In this document: in pieces, positions 50,154 through 58,504 of the stretch
How the letters are laid out: the number at the start of each line of letters is the position of its first letter
How positions within the stretch are numbered: position 1 is the first letter of the stretch
Assembly: GCA_910587655.1 (NCBI GenBank)
Contig: CAJUND010000007.1
Span: 97,674 to 161,673 of the forward strand
DNA: 64,000 nucleotides
Source: an uncultured Agathobacter sp.
GTDB taxonomy: Bacteria > Bacillota > Clostridia > Lachnospirales > Lachnospiraceae
Direction of reading: 5' to 3'
The notes under the pieces: generated by a model
What the model was told of the DNA's origin: nothing
What the model saw: only the letters and a program-made list of their open reading frames with translations
Databases searched by the model: none
Made by a program: the position numbers and the translations under genes

Positions 50154-52601
50154 TCAGTAGGTATCCCGCAGGCTGCGGATCACCAGCCGGTTTTTCAGGT
50201 CATCCGCATCCGCAAAGCTTCCTTTGCGGATATCCTGTTTTAAAATCTCAATGAGTTTTTCTTCTGCACCGTCCAGCGCAAAAAAATTTTCACTGAAAAC
50301 CACGTCCGCATCTGCAAAATCAAGCTCTGCAAACGGCGCAAAGCAGTCCGCGCCAATCCCGATTACAAAGCGGTCGGCCTCCTCTGTTACCCGGAGGCGG
50401 TATTCGGGTTTTTCAAGTTCCAGGTGCTTATACGGCGCCAGTACCTCCGCTTCATGAATTTCCGTACCGTCGCTGCATGTAATTTTTGCCTCCGCAAAGC
50501 TTTCATATGTCCGTGCTGCGGATAATTCACCTGCCTTCTGTGCGCTGAATGCCGCAAGCTGGCCCGAAACCGGAATTTCCTCCAGAATATTTCCATCCAG
50601 GTCCCTGCATACAAAGGAACCGGAATAGCTGATTTCAGCAGACGTCTCATTCACCAGGTAAAGCTCTGCAGCATCTGCGGCACGGATGCTTCCTGACACC
50701 GGAGCATAAAACTTTACCGCCATATAATGAAGCGCCTTCCACCTGCCAAAATAGTCAATCCCCGACCAGGAGGCAACCGGCCAGTTATCATTTACCTGCC
50801 AGTACAGGGCGCCCATGCAGCGTCCCCTGTTTCTCCTCCAGTGGTCCACACCGCTTTTGACTGCAATGCCCTGCAGTACCTGGGTGACATAAAGCAGGCT
50901 GTCAAAATCCTTCGGATAACGGAAATTCTCTGACAGATAGTAAAGCATTTTTCCATTTGCCGATGTATTTTTCTGATGGCTTTCCATAACCCTGGAAAAA
51001 ATATTCCTGTCACTTTCTTCTGTATAAGTATCCACGGTTTTTCTGCATGGAAATGACTGGAAGCCAAATTCTGAACAGAACCGGAAAAAATATTTCTGGT
51101 AATCCGTAAACGGCTGCTGTCCGTGCCATACCGACCAGTAATGCGTGTCCCCGCGGTTTTCATCATCCGGGCTGTCAAAACAGCCGCCGGAAGACGGAGA
51201 GGAATGCCAGTAAAAGGTATCCGGGTCAACGCTCTTAACCGTCCTCGGCAGCACCTCTTCAAACAGCCTGATATAATCAGCGCGCAGATAGGCGCTTTCT
51301 TTCTGGAAATCCCCCCAGTGGTCCCATGCGGATTCAATTTCGTTATTGCCGCACCACAGCCCCAGACATGCGTGGTGACGGATTCTTTTTACATTGTCAA
51401 CAGTTTCCTTTTTTACATTTTTTATAAAATCATCTGTCACGTCATAGACATTGCATGCATACATCAGGTCCTGCCAGACAATCAGTCCGAAACTGTCGCA
51501 CAGATTAAAAAATGCATCCGAAGGATAATACCCTCCGCCCCAGACGCGGATACAGTTAAAGTTTGCACGCACGCAGTCTTTTAAAAGACGTTTTATTTTT
51601 TCTTCTGTGATATGCGGATAAACGGCGTCCTCCGGAATGTAATTGCCGCCCCTGGCAAATATTTTTACGCCGTTTACCATAAACGCAAATTCACTGCCCC
51701 ATTCGTCTTTCTGCCGGCTGACCGTAAGTGTCCGAAGTCCGATTTTTTTTGTCACCTGCTCGTCATCCCTTTGCACCACAAGCGAGTAAAGCGGCTGCGC
51801 ACCGTATCCGTTCGGCCACCAGAGCATGGGATTATCAACGGTAAACTCTGCAGCATAAAAGACGTCGGAAACCTTCTGGGCATTTTCATTCCAGGACTGC
51901 CCGCCTTTTGGTTCTGTAAGTGTCACCATAATCTCCTGGTCCTCTGCGGCATGCTCCAGCTCAACGGCAACCACCACGCCGACAGAACCGTCCTCCCTGT
52001 GTTTCTGGTGTATCCGCACATCGGCAATCCGTCCGTCAGAACGTCCCTCCAGGTAAATATCACGGAATATTCCTGCGTCCACAAGCTGCGGACCCCAGTC
52101 CCAGCCAAACATGGAATGTGCCTTTCTGAGCAGGTGGTTTCCTTCCATTGCACCGCTCGGAGTATAATGCACCTCATGGTTCTCCCTGTATTTATAGTTT
52201 TTTATATACTCCAGAACAGAAGAAAAACGGATGGCTATTTCGTTTTCCCCTTCAAACAGAAAATTCCCCGCCGGAATCCGGAATGTCCTGTGCATGTTGG
52301 CAGTATGTGCCACCGGAATACCGTTTAACCGTATTTCCGCCAGTGTGTCCAGACCTTCACAGACCAGTTCCACTTCTTTTTCCTGCAGCAGCTTCCGGCT
52401 TACAGAAAATTTTCTGGAAAACTCAAAATCATTCCAGAATAATTCCCTTGTACTGTATTCATTTTCCCGGTAATACGGATCTTCCATTTCCCCTGCTGCC
52501 AGCAGCCCGGAAATGACGCTTCCTGGCACTTTTACCGGAATGCTTTTTCCATCCGGACATTGTTTTAATTTCCAGTCTCCGTTTAACATCTGTTTTTTCA
52601 T
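50154..52601 (-). CDS. GH2 beta-mannosidase
   Basis: 815-residue glycoside hydrolase of family 2, cytoplasmic (no signal peptide), which removes terminal beta-mannose from mannan or N-glycan fragments. Jelly-roll and Ig-like domains come first (GWDWGPQLVDAGIFRDIYLEG cut as GWDWGP and GIFRDIYLEG), then the TIM barrel with the acid/base Glu in LWCGNNEIES and the nucleophile Glu in CSEFGFQSFP. The WDWGP segment is typical of beta-mannosidases rather than beta-galactosidases. Start at 52601 follows a GGGGGC stretch. Confidence 0.93.
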   Translation of the reverse strand: MKKQMLNGDWKLKQCPDGKSIPVKVPGSVISGLLAAGEMEDPYYRENEYSTRELFWNDFEFSRKFSVSRKLLQEKEVELVCEGLDTLAEIRLNGIPVAHTANMHRTFRIPAGNFLFEGENEIAIRFSSVLEYIKNYKYRENHEVHYTPSGAMEGNHLLRKAHSMFGWDWGPQLVDAGIFRDIYLEGRSDGRIADVRIHQKHREDGSVGVVVAVELEHAAEDQEIMVTLTEPKGGQSWNENAQKVSDVFYAAEFTVDNPMLWWPNGYGAQPLYSLVVQRDDEQVTKKIGLRTLTVSRQKDEWGSEFAFMVNGVKIFARGGNYIPEDAVYPHITEEKIKRLLKDCVRANFNCIRVWGGGYYPSDAFFNLCDSFGLIVWQDLMYACNVYDVTDDFIKNVKKETVDNVKRIRHHACLGLWCGNNEIESAWDHWGDFQKESAYLRADYIRLFEEVLPRTVKSVDPDTFYWHSSPSSGGCFDSPDDENRGDTHYWSVWHGQQPFTDYQKYFFRFCSEFGFQSFPCRKTVDTYTEESDRNIFSRVMESHQKNTSANGKMLYYLSENFRYPKDFDSLLYVTQVLQGIAVKSGVDHWRRNRGRCMGALYWQVNDNWPVASWSGIDYFGRWKALHYMAVKFYAPVSGSIRAADAAELYLVNETSAEISYSGSFVCRDLDGNILEEIPVSGQLAAFSAQKAGELSAARTYESFAEAKITCSDGTEIHEAEVLAPYKHLELEKPEYRLRVTEEADRFVIGIGADCFAPFAELDFADADVVFSENFFALDGAEEKLIEILKQDIRKGSFADADDLKNRLVIRSLRDTY

Positions 52602-52674
52602 AGCATTTGCCCCCGTCTGGTATATATAAAACGGAGCAAACCTGATACAGATTTGCTCCTGCATGTTTATCTTC

Positions 52675-53646
52675 CTACAGTTCCTTAATGATCTGGTCCA
52701 GAACAGGCCGGGAAGTTTCTATGCTGTCTGAAATTTCCTCAAACGCCGTCTCCCATTCACAGATGGATGCCTTAAAGTCATCCATTTCCCCGATTACCTG
52801 CTCATAACGTTTCTCCTGCCTGGTCATATCAGACTTTACTTCTGATATCCTGCTGGTACAGCGGCCTGCAGCGTCTTCAATGCCGTCTTTTACCCGCTCG
52901 ACACTTGTTACTGAATTAGTAATCTGTTCAAATGCATTGTTGGTTGTATTCATCTGTTCCCTGGACTCTTCCAGCGCTTTCTCCGCCTGTGTAATGGAGC
53001 CGCTGAGCTTTTCGGAGCTGGCGGAAAGCCCGTCCATACTCTTATTTACCACTGCAACCAGCTGCTTGATTTCCTGGGAAAGGTTGTTTACCTCATCTGC
53101 AACAACTGCAAACCCGCGTCCCTGCTCGCCGGCGCGCGCTGCCTCGATGGATGCATTTAAAGCTAACATGTTTGTCTGGTTTGCCACGGAAATGATACCG
53201 GTCATGGCATTATATATCTCTCCAAATTCGCTCTGGAAATCATTGTAAATCTGCTGGATTTCCTGAAACTGTGCAACCAGGTGGTCTGTACTTTCATTCA
53301 GGCTTCCCATATTGTCCATGGCGCTCTCAGATACCTGCGTAATCTCCTTAATTGCATCCTGAAACTGCTCTGACAGTGCATCAATCTGTTCAAATGCCTC
53401 CCCGAAATCCACAACGGCCTGCACCACGGTTTCATTATTTTCAACCGCATTTACCAGTGAGCCTTTTACTTTATCAATTTCAGAAACTGACTGTGATTCT
53501 TCCTTTGCAGCCTCTTCCTTCTTTTTTGCCACAAGACGCTGCAGATCTGACACGGAATCAGCATACCCCTTCAGTTTTGCCGCAATCTCACGTTTATTTA
53601 CTGAGGCCTCCGGCTCCTCACTGCCTGTCCTGGATTTTCCAAACAT
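52675..53646 (-). CDS. Soluble methyl-accepting-chemotaxis-type signalling protein
   Basis: 323 residues with no membrane helix. Almost the whole protein is coiled coil with the MCP signalling hairpin [20 protein letters not shown] then [16 protein letters not shown]. There is no recognisable sensor domain: the N-terminal 90 residues are a short charged helix pair. Lies between two glycosidase genes, which suggests a link to sugar sensing; no chemotaxis kinase genes are in the window. The start at 53646 (MFGK) is favoured since GGAGG is seven bases before it. Confidence 0.85.
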   Translation of the reverse strand: MFGKSRTGSEEPEASVNKREIAAKLKGYADSVSDLQRLVAKKKEEAAKEESQSVSEIDKVKGSLVNAVENNETVVQAVVDFGEAFEQIDALSEQFQDAIKEITQVSESAMDNMGSLNESTDHLVAQFQEIQQIYNDFQSEFGEIYNAMTGIISVANQTNMLALNASIEAARAGEQGRGFAVVADEVNNLSQEIKQLVAVVNKSMDGLSASSEKLSGSITQAEKALEESREQMNTTNNAFEQITNSVTSVERVKDGIEDAAGRCTSRISEVKSDMTRQEKRYEQVIGEMDDFKASICEWETAFEEISDSIETSRPVLDQIIKEL

Positions 53647-53721
53647 AATCATTCCTCCTACTGCAGATGCTTAGTATTTAGAAAAATTATATCACTCTGT
53701 CTTATGAAAATCCAGCTGTTT

Positions 53722-55076
53722 CTACAGATTATTCCCATTATTTTTTATGACATCACGATACCAGAACGCAGAATCCTTCCATATTCTTTCCTGCGTCTGA
53801 TAATCCACATAAACCAGTCCGAACCGTTCCGAATAACCTTTGTTCCATTCAAAATTATCCATAAGCGACCACTGGAAATACCCTCGCACATCTGCTTCCC
53901 CTGCTGCTTTTTTCAGTGCACGCAGATACCGTGCAAGAAAATCCGTACGGTTGCTGTCATGCACTTTATTATCAATAGAAACAACATCTGCGCAGGAAAT
54001 TCCGTTTTCCGTAATATAGATTGGCTTGCGGTAACGTTCATACAGGAATTTCACACCGTATTCGAGTGCCTCCGGTGTCACGGGCCAGTTTGCAGCAGTC
54101 CGCGGGAATCCGTCGAAACGTTTTACCTCCTCAGGCTTTCCGTCTTTTCCCATACGGATGCACTTTCCGTTATAAATATTCTGGCCGTAGATATCAATCG
54201 GTTCTGAAATCAGTTTCATATCCTCATCTGTAATTTTCGGCAGGTACTTTTCGTATTTTACCAGACCTTCCTCCGGGTATTTCCCAAAAATCACAGGATC
54301 TGACCACCATGCCACATTCCATGTCCAGACCGGAAGGTCCGGCAGCGAAAACAGACTTTCCCTTGCTGCCTCAATATCCTCCGCTGACCCGCTTGCAGGA
54401 TAGGTCATTCCCGCCGTCGGTGCAAGGCCAATCGTCAGCTTCTGCTTTCCGTACTCACGCAGCATCTGCGTGGCACGACCATGCGCCTTTAAAATATTAT
54501 GCGCCATTTCAAATGTATCACGAACCGGCGCCTTAAGTCCCGGCGCATGTTCCGCTGTCAGATATCCCAGTCCTGTAAAACACTGCGGCTCATTGATGGT
54601 AAAGAAATACTTTACACGGTCACTGAAACGCTCTGCCACCAGTTTTGCATAATCCCCAAACCACTGTACGCTCCGGGGATTCATCCATCCGCCGCATTTA
54701 TAGAGTTCATACGGCATTTCCCAGTGGTACAGTGTCAGGTACGGCTCGATTCCGTTTGCTAAAAGCTCATCAATCAGCTCCTGATAAAACCTTACGCCCT
54801 TTTCATTGACACGCCCCCTGCCCTCCGGAAGCCCCCTGGACCAGTCCACGGAAAAACGGTAAGCCTTTAAGCCCATTTCCTTCATCATCGCCACATCATC
54901 CCGGAAACGGTGGTAGTGGTCGCATGCCGTCACAGCGTTCTGTCCCCCATGAATCCTTCCTTCTTCTTTTGCATACACATCCCAGATATTTTCCCCCTTG
55001 CCGTCCTCTGCGGACGCACCCTCAATCTGGATGGAGCTTGTGGCAGCCCCCATACAAAATTCTCTGAAAATCCCAT
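53722..55076 (-). CDS. GH1 beta-glucosidase, frameshifted at its 5' end
   Basis: Family 1 glycosidase (beta-glucosidase or 6-phospho-beta-glucosidase), about 452 residues when joined. Acid/base Glu in TINEPQCF, nucleophile Glu in YITENGISC, and NFEWNKGYSERFGL at the C-terminus. The proper start, ATG at 55076 behind AGGAGA, gives MGFSENFVWG, the normal GH1 N-terminus. The frame then has to shift by -1 in a G5 run (55047-55051) to continue as GAATSSIQIEGA. As sequenced, the main frame is open only from an ATG at 55053, which has no ribosome-binding site and lacks the first strand. One missing G, a real mutation, a slippage site or a sequencing error would all explain it. Confidence 0.85.
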
Positions 55077-55199
55077 TGTAATTTCTCCTGTTCTTCTTTT
55101 TATTTCATATTAATGCTTTTCCCATGGAAAAACAATCCCATATTTGACAAAATAAAAAAAGAAGACTAACATGGAAAAATACTTCATAATTACAATGGG
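55072..55199. repeat. 12-bp inverted repeats around divergent promoters, possible invertible segment
   Basis: CCCATTGTAATT (55072-55083) and AATTACAATGGG (55188-55199) are perfect inverted copies, and four more bases match beyond one mismatch on the outer side. They enclose 104 bases holding the lrgA promoter and a probable bgl promoter (TTGTTT, 17 bases, TAATAT on the minus strand). The left copy contains the bgl start codon; the right copy contains an ATG opening a seven-codon frame. Confidence 0.5.
55144..55172 (+). promoter_or_regulatory. Promoter of lrgAB
   Basis: TTGACA (55144-55149), 17-base spacer, TAACAT (55167-55172) on the plus strand, 64 bases upstream of lrgA. Confidence 0.6.
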
Positions 55200-55235
55200 T
55201 TTTTTGTACAGACTATAAAAAAGGAGGTTCTTTCC

Positions 55236-55616
55236 ATGAAATATTTAAAACAGTTTTTAATCATACTAACCATTTCCTTTGCCGGGGAAATCTTAAAATC
55301 CATAATTCCGCTGCCGGTTCCAGCAAGCATCTACGGTATGGTTCTTATGTTCGCCGGACTGCTGTGCGGGTTCATCCGGCCAGACCAGGTAAAAGAAGCA
55401 GGTAAATTTCTGATTGAAATCATGCCTGTCATGTTTATTCCCGCAGGCGTGGGACTGATGTCATCTTATGACATGCTGCGGCCCATACTGCTGCCCGTCA
55501 GCATCATTACCGTTCTTACCATTGTTACGGTAATGGCTGCCACAGGCCATGTGTCACAGTTTATGATCCGCCGTGACATGAAAAAAAATGAGGGAAAGGA
55601 ATTTCTTAAGAAATGA
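55236..55616 (+). CDS. lrgA: CidA/LrgA-family holin-like protein
   Basis: 126-residue membrane protein with four predicted helices. The motif PLPVPASIYGMVLMFAGLL is characteristic of the CidA/LrgA family, which influences murein hydrolase activity or organic-acid export together with LrgB. Preceded by AAGGAGG. Its end overlaps lrgB by four bases (ATGA). Confidence 0.93.
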   Translation: MKYLKQFLIILTISFAGEILKSIIPLPVPASIYGMVLMFAGLLCGFIRPDQVKEAGKFLIEIMPVMFIPAGVGLMSSYDMLRPILLPVSIITVLTIVTVMAATGHVSQFMIRRDMKKNEGKEFLKK

Positions 55617-56305
55617 ACGAATTTTTTGAAACTTCGGCATTTGCCGGTGTAACTGTCAGCCTGTTGGCATATGCATTTGGTGTTCTGCTGAAAAAGAAAT
55701 TTAAGACGGGATTATGCAATCCTTTATTAATTTCCATTGCAGCCACAATTCTTATCCTGATGGCAGCAAACATTGATTATGAAACCTACAGCACGGGCGC
55801 ACAGTACTTAAGCTGGTTTTTAACTCCTGCAACGGTATGTCTTGCCATTCCGCTTTATGAACAGCTTGATCTTTTGAAGAAAAACTTAAAGGCTGTCATT
55901 TCAGGCATTGTGACAGGCGTACTGACAAGCCTCGTAACCATCCTTGTTCTTGCGCTTCTTATGGGGTTATCCCATGAAGAATATGTCACCCTTCTTCCGA
56001 AATCCATTACAACAGCAATCGGCATGGGAGTCTCAGAAGAACTCGGCGGATACGTCACAATCACTGTGGCTGTCATTGTGATTACCGGCGTTCTCGGCAA
56101 TATTTTCGGTGAATTTATCTGTAAAATATTTAAAATTACCGAGCCGGTTTCCCGCGGGCTTGCGCTTGGCTGCAGCGCCCATGCCATCGGTACTGCCAGG
56201 GCAATCGAAATGGGAGAGACCGAAGGTGCGATGAGCAGCCTTTCCATTGCAGTTGCAGGACTGCTCACCGTTTTCGGCGCATCTGTATTTTCAGCCTTTT
56301 TATGA
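55613..56305 (+). CDS. lrgB: LrgB/CidB-family membrane protein
   Basis: 230-residue membrane protein with about seven helices and the family segments LLPKSITTAIGMGVSEELGG, GCSAHAIGTARAIEMGETEG and AMSSLSIAVAGLLT. Partner of LrgA; homologues also act as glycolate or pyruvate transporters. Its stop overlaps the convergent phosphoesterase gene by six bases and no terminator lies between them. Confidence 0.93.
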   Translation: MNEFFETSAFAGVTVSLLAYAFGVLLKKKFKTGLCNPLLISIAATILILMAANIDYETYSTGAQYLSWFLTPATVCLAIPLYEQLDLLKKNLKAVISGIVTGVLTSLVTILVLALLMGLSHEEYVTLLPKSITTAIGMGVSEELGGYVTITVAVIVITGVLGNIFGEFICKIFKITEPVSRGLALGCSAHAIGTARAIEMGETEGAMSSLSIAVAGLLTVFGASVFSAFL

Positions 56306-57415
56306 TTCAGGCATTAAGGAAATGACAACATATTCGGAATGCTTCTGGGTACGGAAACACACGCCCCAGCCTGCCATTCCGGAAGTGACCGTCTTCTGCA
56401 GTCCGTCATCCGTTTCATACCCGTAACTCATTTCATCCAGCCGAAACAGCTTCGCAAACAGTCCCAGCGGCCAGATTTGTCCGGCATGGGTATGCCCTGA
56501 CAGAACAATGTCACATCCTACCTGTTTTAATTCCTCATATCCGGCCGGCTGGTGGTCCGCCACAATCCATACCTTTTCCATATCCCTGTCTGCTGCCAGA
56601 CTGTCAGCAGATGCCCGCTGCGGCGCATAGGATCTGTCTGCACGCCCGGACAAAAGCAGCTCGGAGTTTACAGATACCGTCTGGTCCTCAAGAACCGTTA
56701 TCCCGGCTTTATGCGCTGCTGCCTCAAGCTGTTCCACGGTATAATTAGGCGCAGAAGAATAAAGGCTTTTATCATGGTTTCCATAAGTAAAATAGGTACC
56801 GTATGTACTGGATATTGTACCAAGCGTTGCAAAGACATCCTCCATCTGCTCCAGTGTGGTTCTCTCATCCACAATATCCCCCGCCAGAACCACCACATCC
56901 GGGTTTTCTTTTTCGATTTCCCCTGCCACGCCAGCAAGCTCCTCATGGTCCAGGGAAATCCCGTAATGCAGGTCAGCAACCAGTACCAGTCTGTAGCCCC
57001 CGTCACGTATCGTTTTATCTGTGACAGCCTGATATTCCGTTTTTATGACGTGTTTCATATTGCACACTCCATAACACATTATAACAGCTGTCAGCAAAGC
57101 TGGCAGGATTCCGCCGCGCCAGAACACCATGGCAGCTTTGGAAAGCCCGGATTTTTTTATCTTCCGTGCCGCGGCAAAAACCAGGTCTGAAAACAGCAGC
57201 ATTGCAGAAAAATGTGCCAGTAAGATAAACCAGAATATTCCAAGACGCATCGGTGCAACCAGCAGAACAGTAATCAAAAGAGCCGCAGGTATTTTTTTCT
57301 TTTTTGGCCACTTTTCCAGAAAATATCCCACTCCCCGGTATACTGAAAAAAACAGGTATCCTGTAAATGCGCACACTGCCAGCGCCGGCAGAACCATCCA
57401 TCTGAATACAAGCAT
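56300..57415 (-). CDS. Membrane-anchored metallophosphoesterase (YkuE-like)
   Basis: 371 residues. Four N-terminal membrane helices (about 1-130) lead to a calcineurin-like domain with ligands in VADLHYGIS, LAGDIVDE, YGNHDKS, ADHQPAGY and LSGHTHAGQIWP. This layout matches YkuE-type phosphoesterases of the cell envelope. Single gene, with the convergent lrgB overlapping its 3' end. Confidence 0.88.
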   Translation of the reverse strand: MLVFRWMVLPALAVCAFTGYLFFSVYRGVGYFLEKWPKKKKIPAALLITVLLVAPMRLGIFWFILLAHFSAMLLFSDLVFAAARKIKKSGLSKAAMVFWRGGILPALLTAVIMCYGVCNMKHVIKTEYQAVTDKTIRDGGYRLVLVADLHYGISLDHEELAGVAGEIEKENPDVVVLAGDIVDERTTLEQMEDVFATLGTISSTYGTYFTYGNHDKSLYSSAPNYTVEQLEAAAHKAGITVLEDQTVSVNSELLLSGRADRSYAPQRASADSLAADRDMEKVWIVADHQPAGYEELKQVGCDIVLSGHTHAGQIWPLGLFAKLFRLDEMSYGYETDDGLQKTVTSGMAGWGVCFRTQKHSEYVVISLMPES

Positions 57416-57466
57416 AATTATCCTCCGTTAATTGTTATTGTGACATTACAGACCCTTCTGCATTTT

Positions 57467-57850
57467 TTATATGGTAATCTCAATCTGGTTTCCCTCGATT
57501 GCAGCAATGCAGCTTTCATAGTACCCGTCACCCGTGGTTCTCGGTCCGCTGATTACTTCATATCCGTCCTCTTTCAGCTGCGCAGTCAGTGAATCAACCT
57601 TTTTTCTGCTCCCGACTGAAAATGCAATATGTATGTATCCGGTTCTCTGCAGGTGCCTGCCATAATCATCCATATCCGGTCTGTTCATGATCTCCAGTCT
57701 TGCCCCGTCGTCAAAACTCAGAAAATAAGATTTAAAACCTGTCGTTTTATTGTGATACAGTTCATTTGATACAGCACCCAGATACTGTTCAAAAAATCGC
57801 TTTGTGCCTTCTAAATCATTTACATACATTGCAACATGTTCTAATTTCAT
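57467..57850 (-). CDS. VOC-family (glyoxalase-like) protein
   Basis: 127-residue vicinal-oxygen-chelate protein with paired beta-alpha-beta-beta-beta modules: LEHVAMYVNDLEGTKRFFEQ at the start, RTGYIHIAFSVG in the middle, and GNQIEITI at the end. Metal-type ligands would be His5, His (YIHIAF) and Glu near the end. Substrate unknown; lactoylglutathione lyase-like or methylmalonyl-CoA epimerase-like activities are possible. Confidence 0.85.
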   Translation of the reverse strand: MKLEHVAMYVNDLEGTKRFFEQYLGAVSNELYHNKTTGFKSYFLSFDDGARLEIMNRPDMDDYGRHLQRTGYIHIAFSVGSRKKVDSLTAQLKEDGYEVISGPRTTGDGYYESCIAAIEGNQIEITI

Positions 57851-58159
57851 ACAGTCACTTCCTTTTTCACAGTTATGCTTTTAAAACAGTTTCACTTTTA
57901 TATTTCAGGTTTACAGAATTATACCATATCCGTCACATCTGCGCATTATATTTCTAAAATTACAGAAGATAAATATGAATGCAGATTACCAGTAATTGTC
58001 ACACTGAAAAAATCATATTTTCATCTTTTCTGGCTACACTATACTCAGGCACATGAGACAGCACGCAGACAAAGAAATTTGCCGGCTGCAGCCCATGTGC
58101 AGTCGGCACTGTCCGGCACTTTACGAATAAAGAAGTTAGAAACTAAGGAGGTGGACATT
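57851..58159. other. Leader region upstream of the SASP gene
   Basis: About 300 bases between two divergent genes. A possible forespore promoter (listed separately) is the only site I can name; the stretch after it forms a long leader. No convincing ORF. Confidence 0.5.
57976..58006 (+). promoter_or_regulatory. Possible sigma-G promoter of the SASP gene
   Basis: TGAATG (57976-57981), 18-base spacer and CACACTG (58000-58006) resemble the forespore sigma-G consensus at 5 of 6 and 5 of 7 positions. The implied leader is about 145 bases. Confidence 0.35.
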
Positions 58160-58369
58160 ATGGCATCATCAAACAACTCATCTGGTTCACGTATGGCTGT
58201 ACCAGAAGCTAAGGACGCAATGAAGCGTTTTAAGGAAGAGGTAGCAAGCGAGCTTGGAGTACCGCTTAAGGAAGGTTACAATGGTGACCTTACTTCAAAG
58301 CAGGCTGGATCTATCGGCGGAGAAATGGTCAAGAAGATGATCATGAGACAGGAAGAGCAGATGAAATAG
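58160..58369 (+). CDS. Alpha/beta-type small acid-soluble spore protein
   Basis: 69-residue DNA-coating spore protein. Core segments are VPEAKDAMKRFKEEVASELG, containing the GPR protease site at EVASE, and YNGDLTSKQAGSIGGEMVKK. AAGGAGG precedes the ATG at 58160; a longer open frame upstream is not coding by its composition. Confidence 0.96.
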   Translation: MASSNNSSGSRMAVPEAKDAMKRFKEEVASELGVPLKEGYNGDLTSKQAGSIGGEMVKKMIMRQEEQMK

Positions 58370-58397
58370 CTTTTTTCTCCTGAATGAAAAACAGTAT

Positions 58398-58444
58398 GTA
58401 CCCCGCGTATGATTGCTGACATGTGTTGCCTGAAAGCGGGGTAC
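58398..58444 (+). other. Long-loop stem downstream of the SASP gene
   Basis: GTACCCCGC (58398-58406) and GCGGGGTAC (58436-58444) are perfect 9-bp complements around 29 bases. No T-tract follows; it may protect the SASP mRNA 3' end. Confidence 0.45.
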
Positions 58445-58446
58445 AC

Positions 58447-58486
58447 AAAGCGCCTCCGGATGCATAAGACATCCGGGGGCGCTTTT
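58447..58486. terminator. Bidirectional terminator between the SASP gene and the FNT-DJ-1 gene
   Basis: AAAGCGCCTCCGGATG and CATCCGGGGGCGCTTTT form a 16-bp stem with one mismatch and a 7-base loop; T-runs on both strands serve the convergent genes. Confidence 0.88.
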
Positions 58487-58504
58487 CCTGCAGTTTGTGT
58501 TTAT

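Noticed and set aside
57875..58159. N-terminal extension of the SASP to 57875
   Set aside because: The extension is unlike any SASP, and the ATG at 58160 has a strong AAGGAGG and gives the standard 69-residue length.
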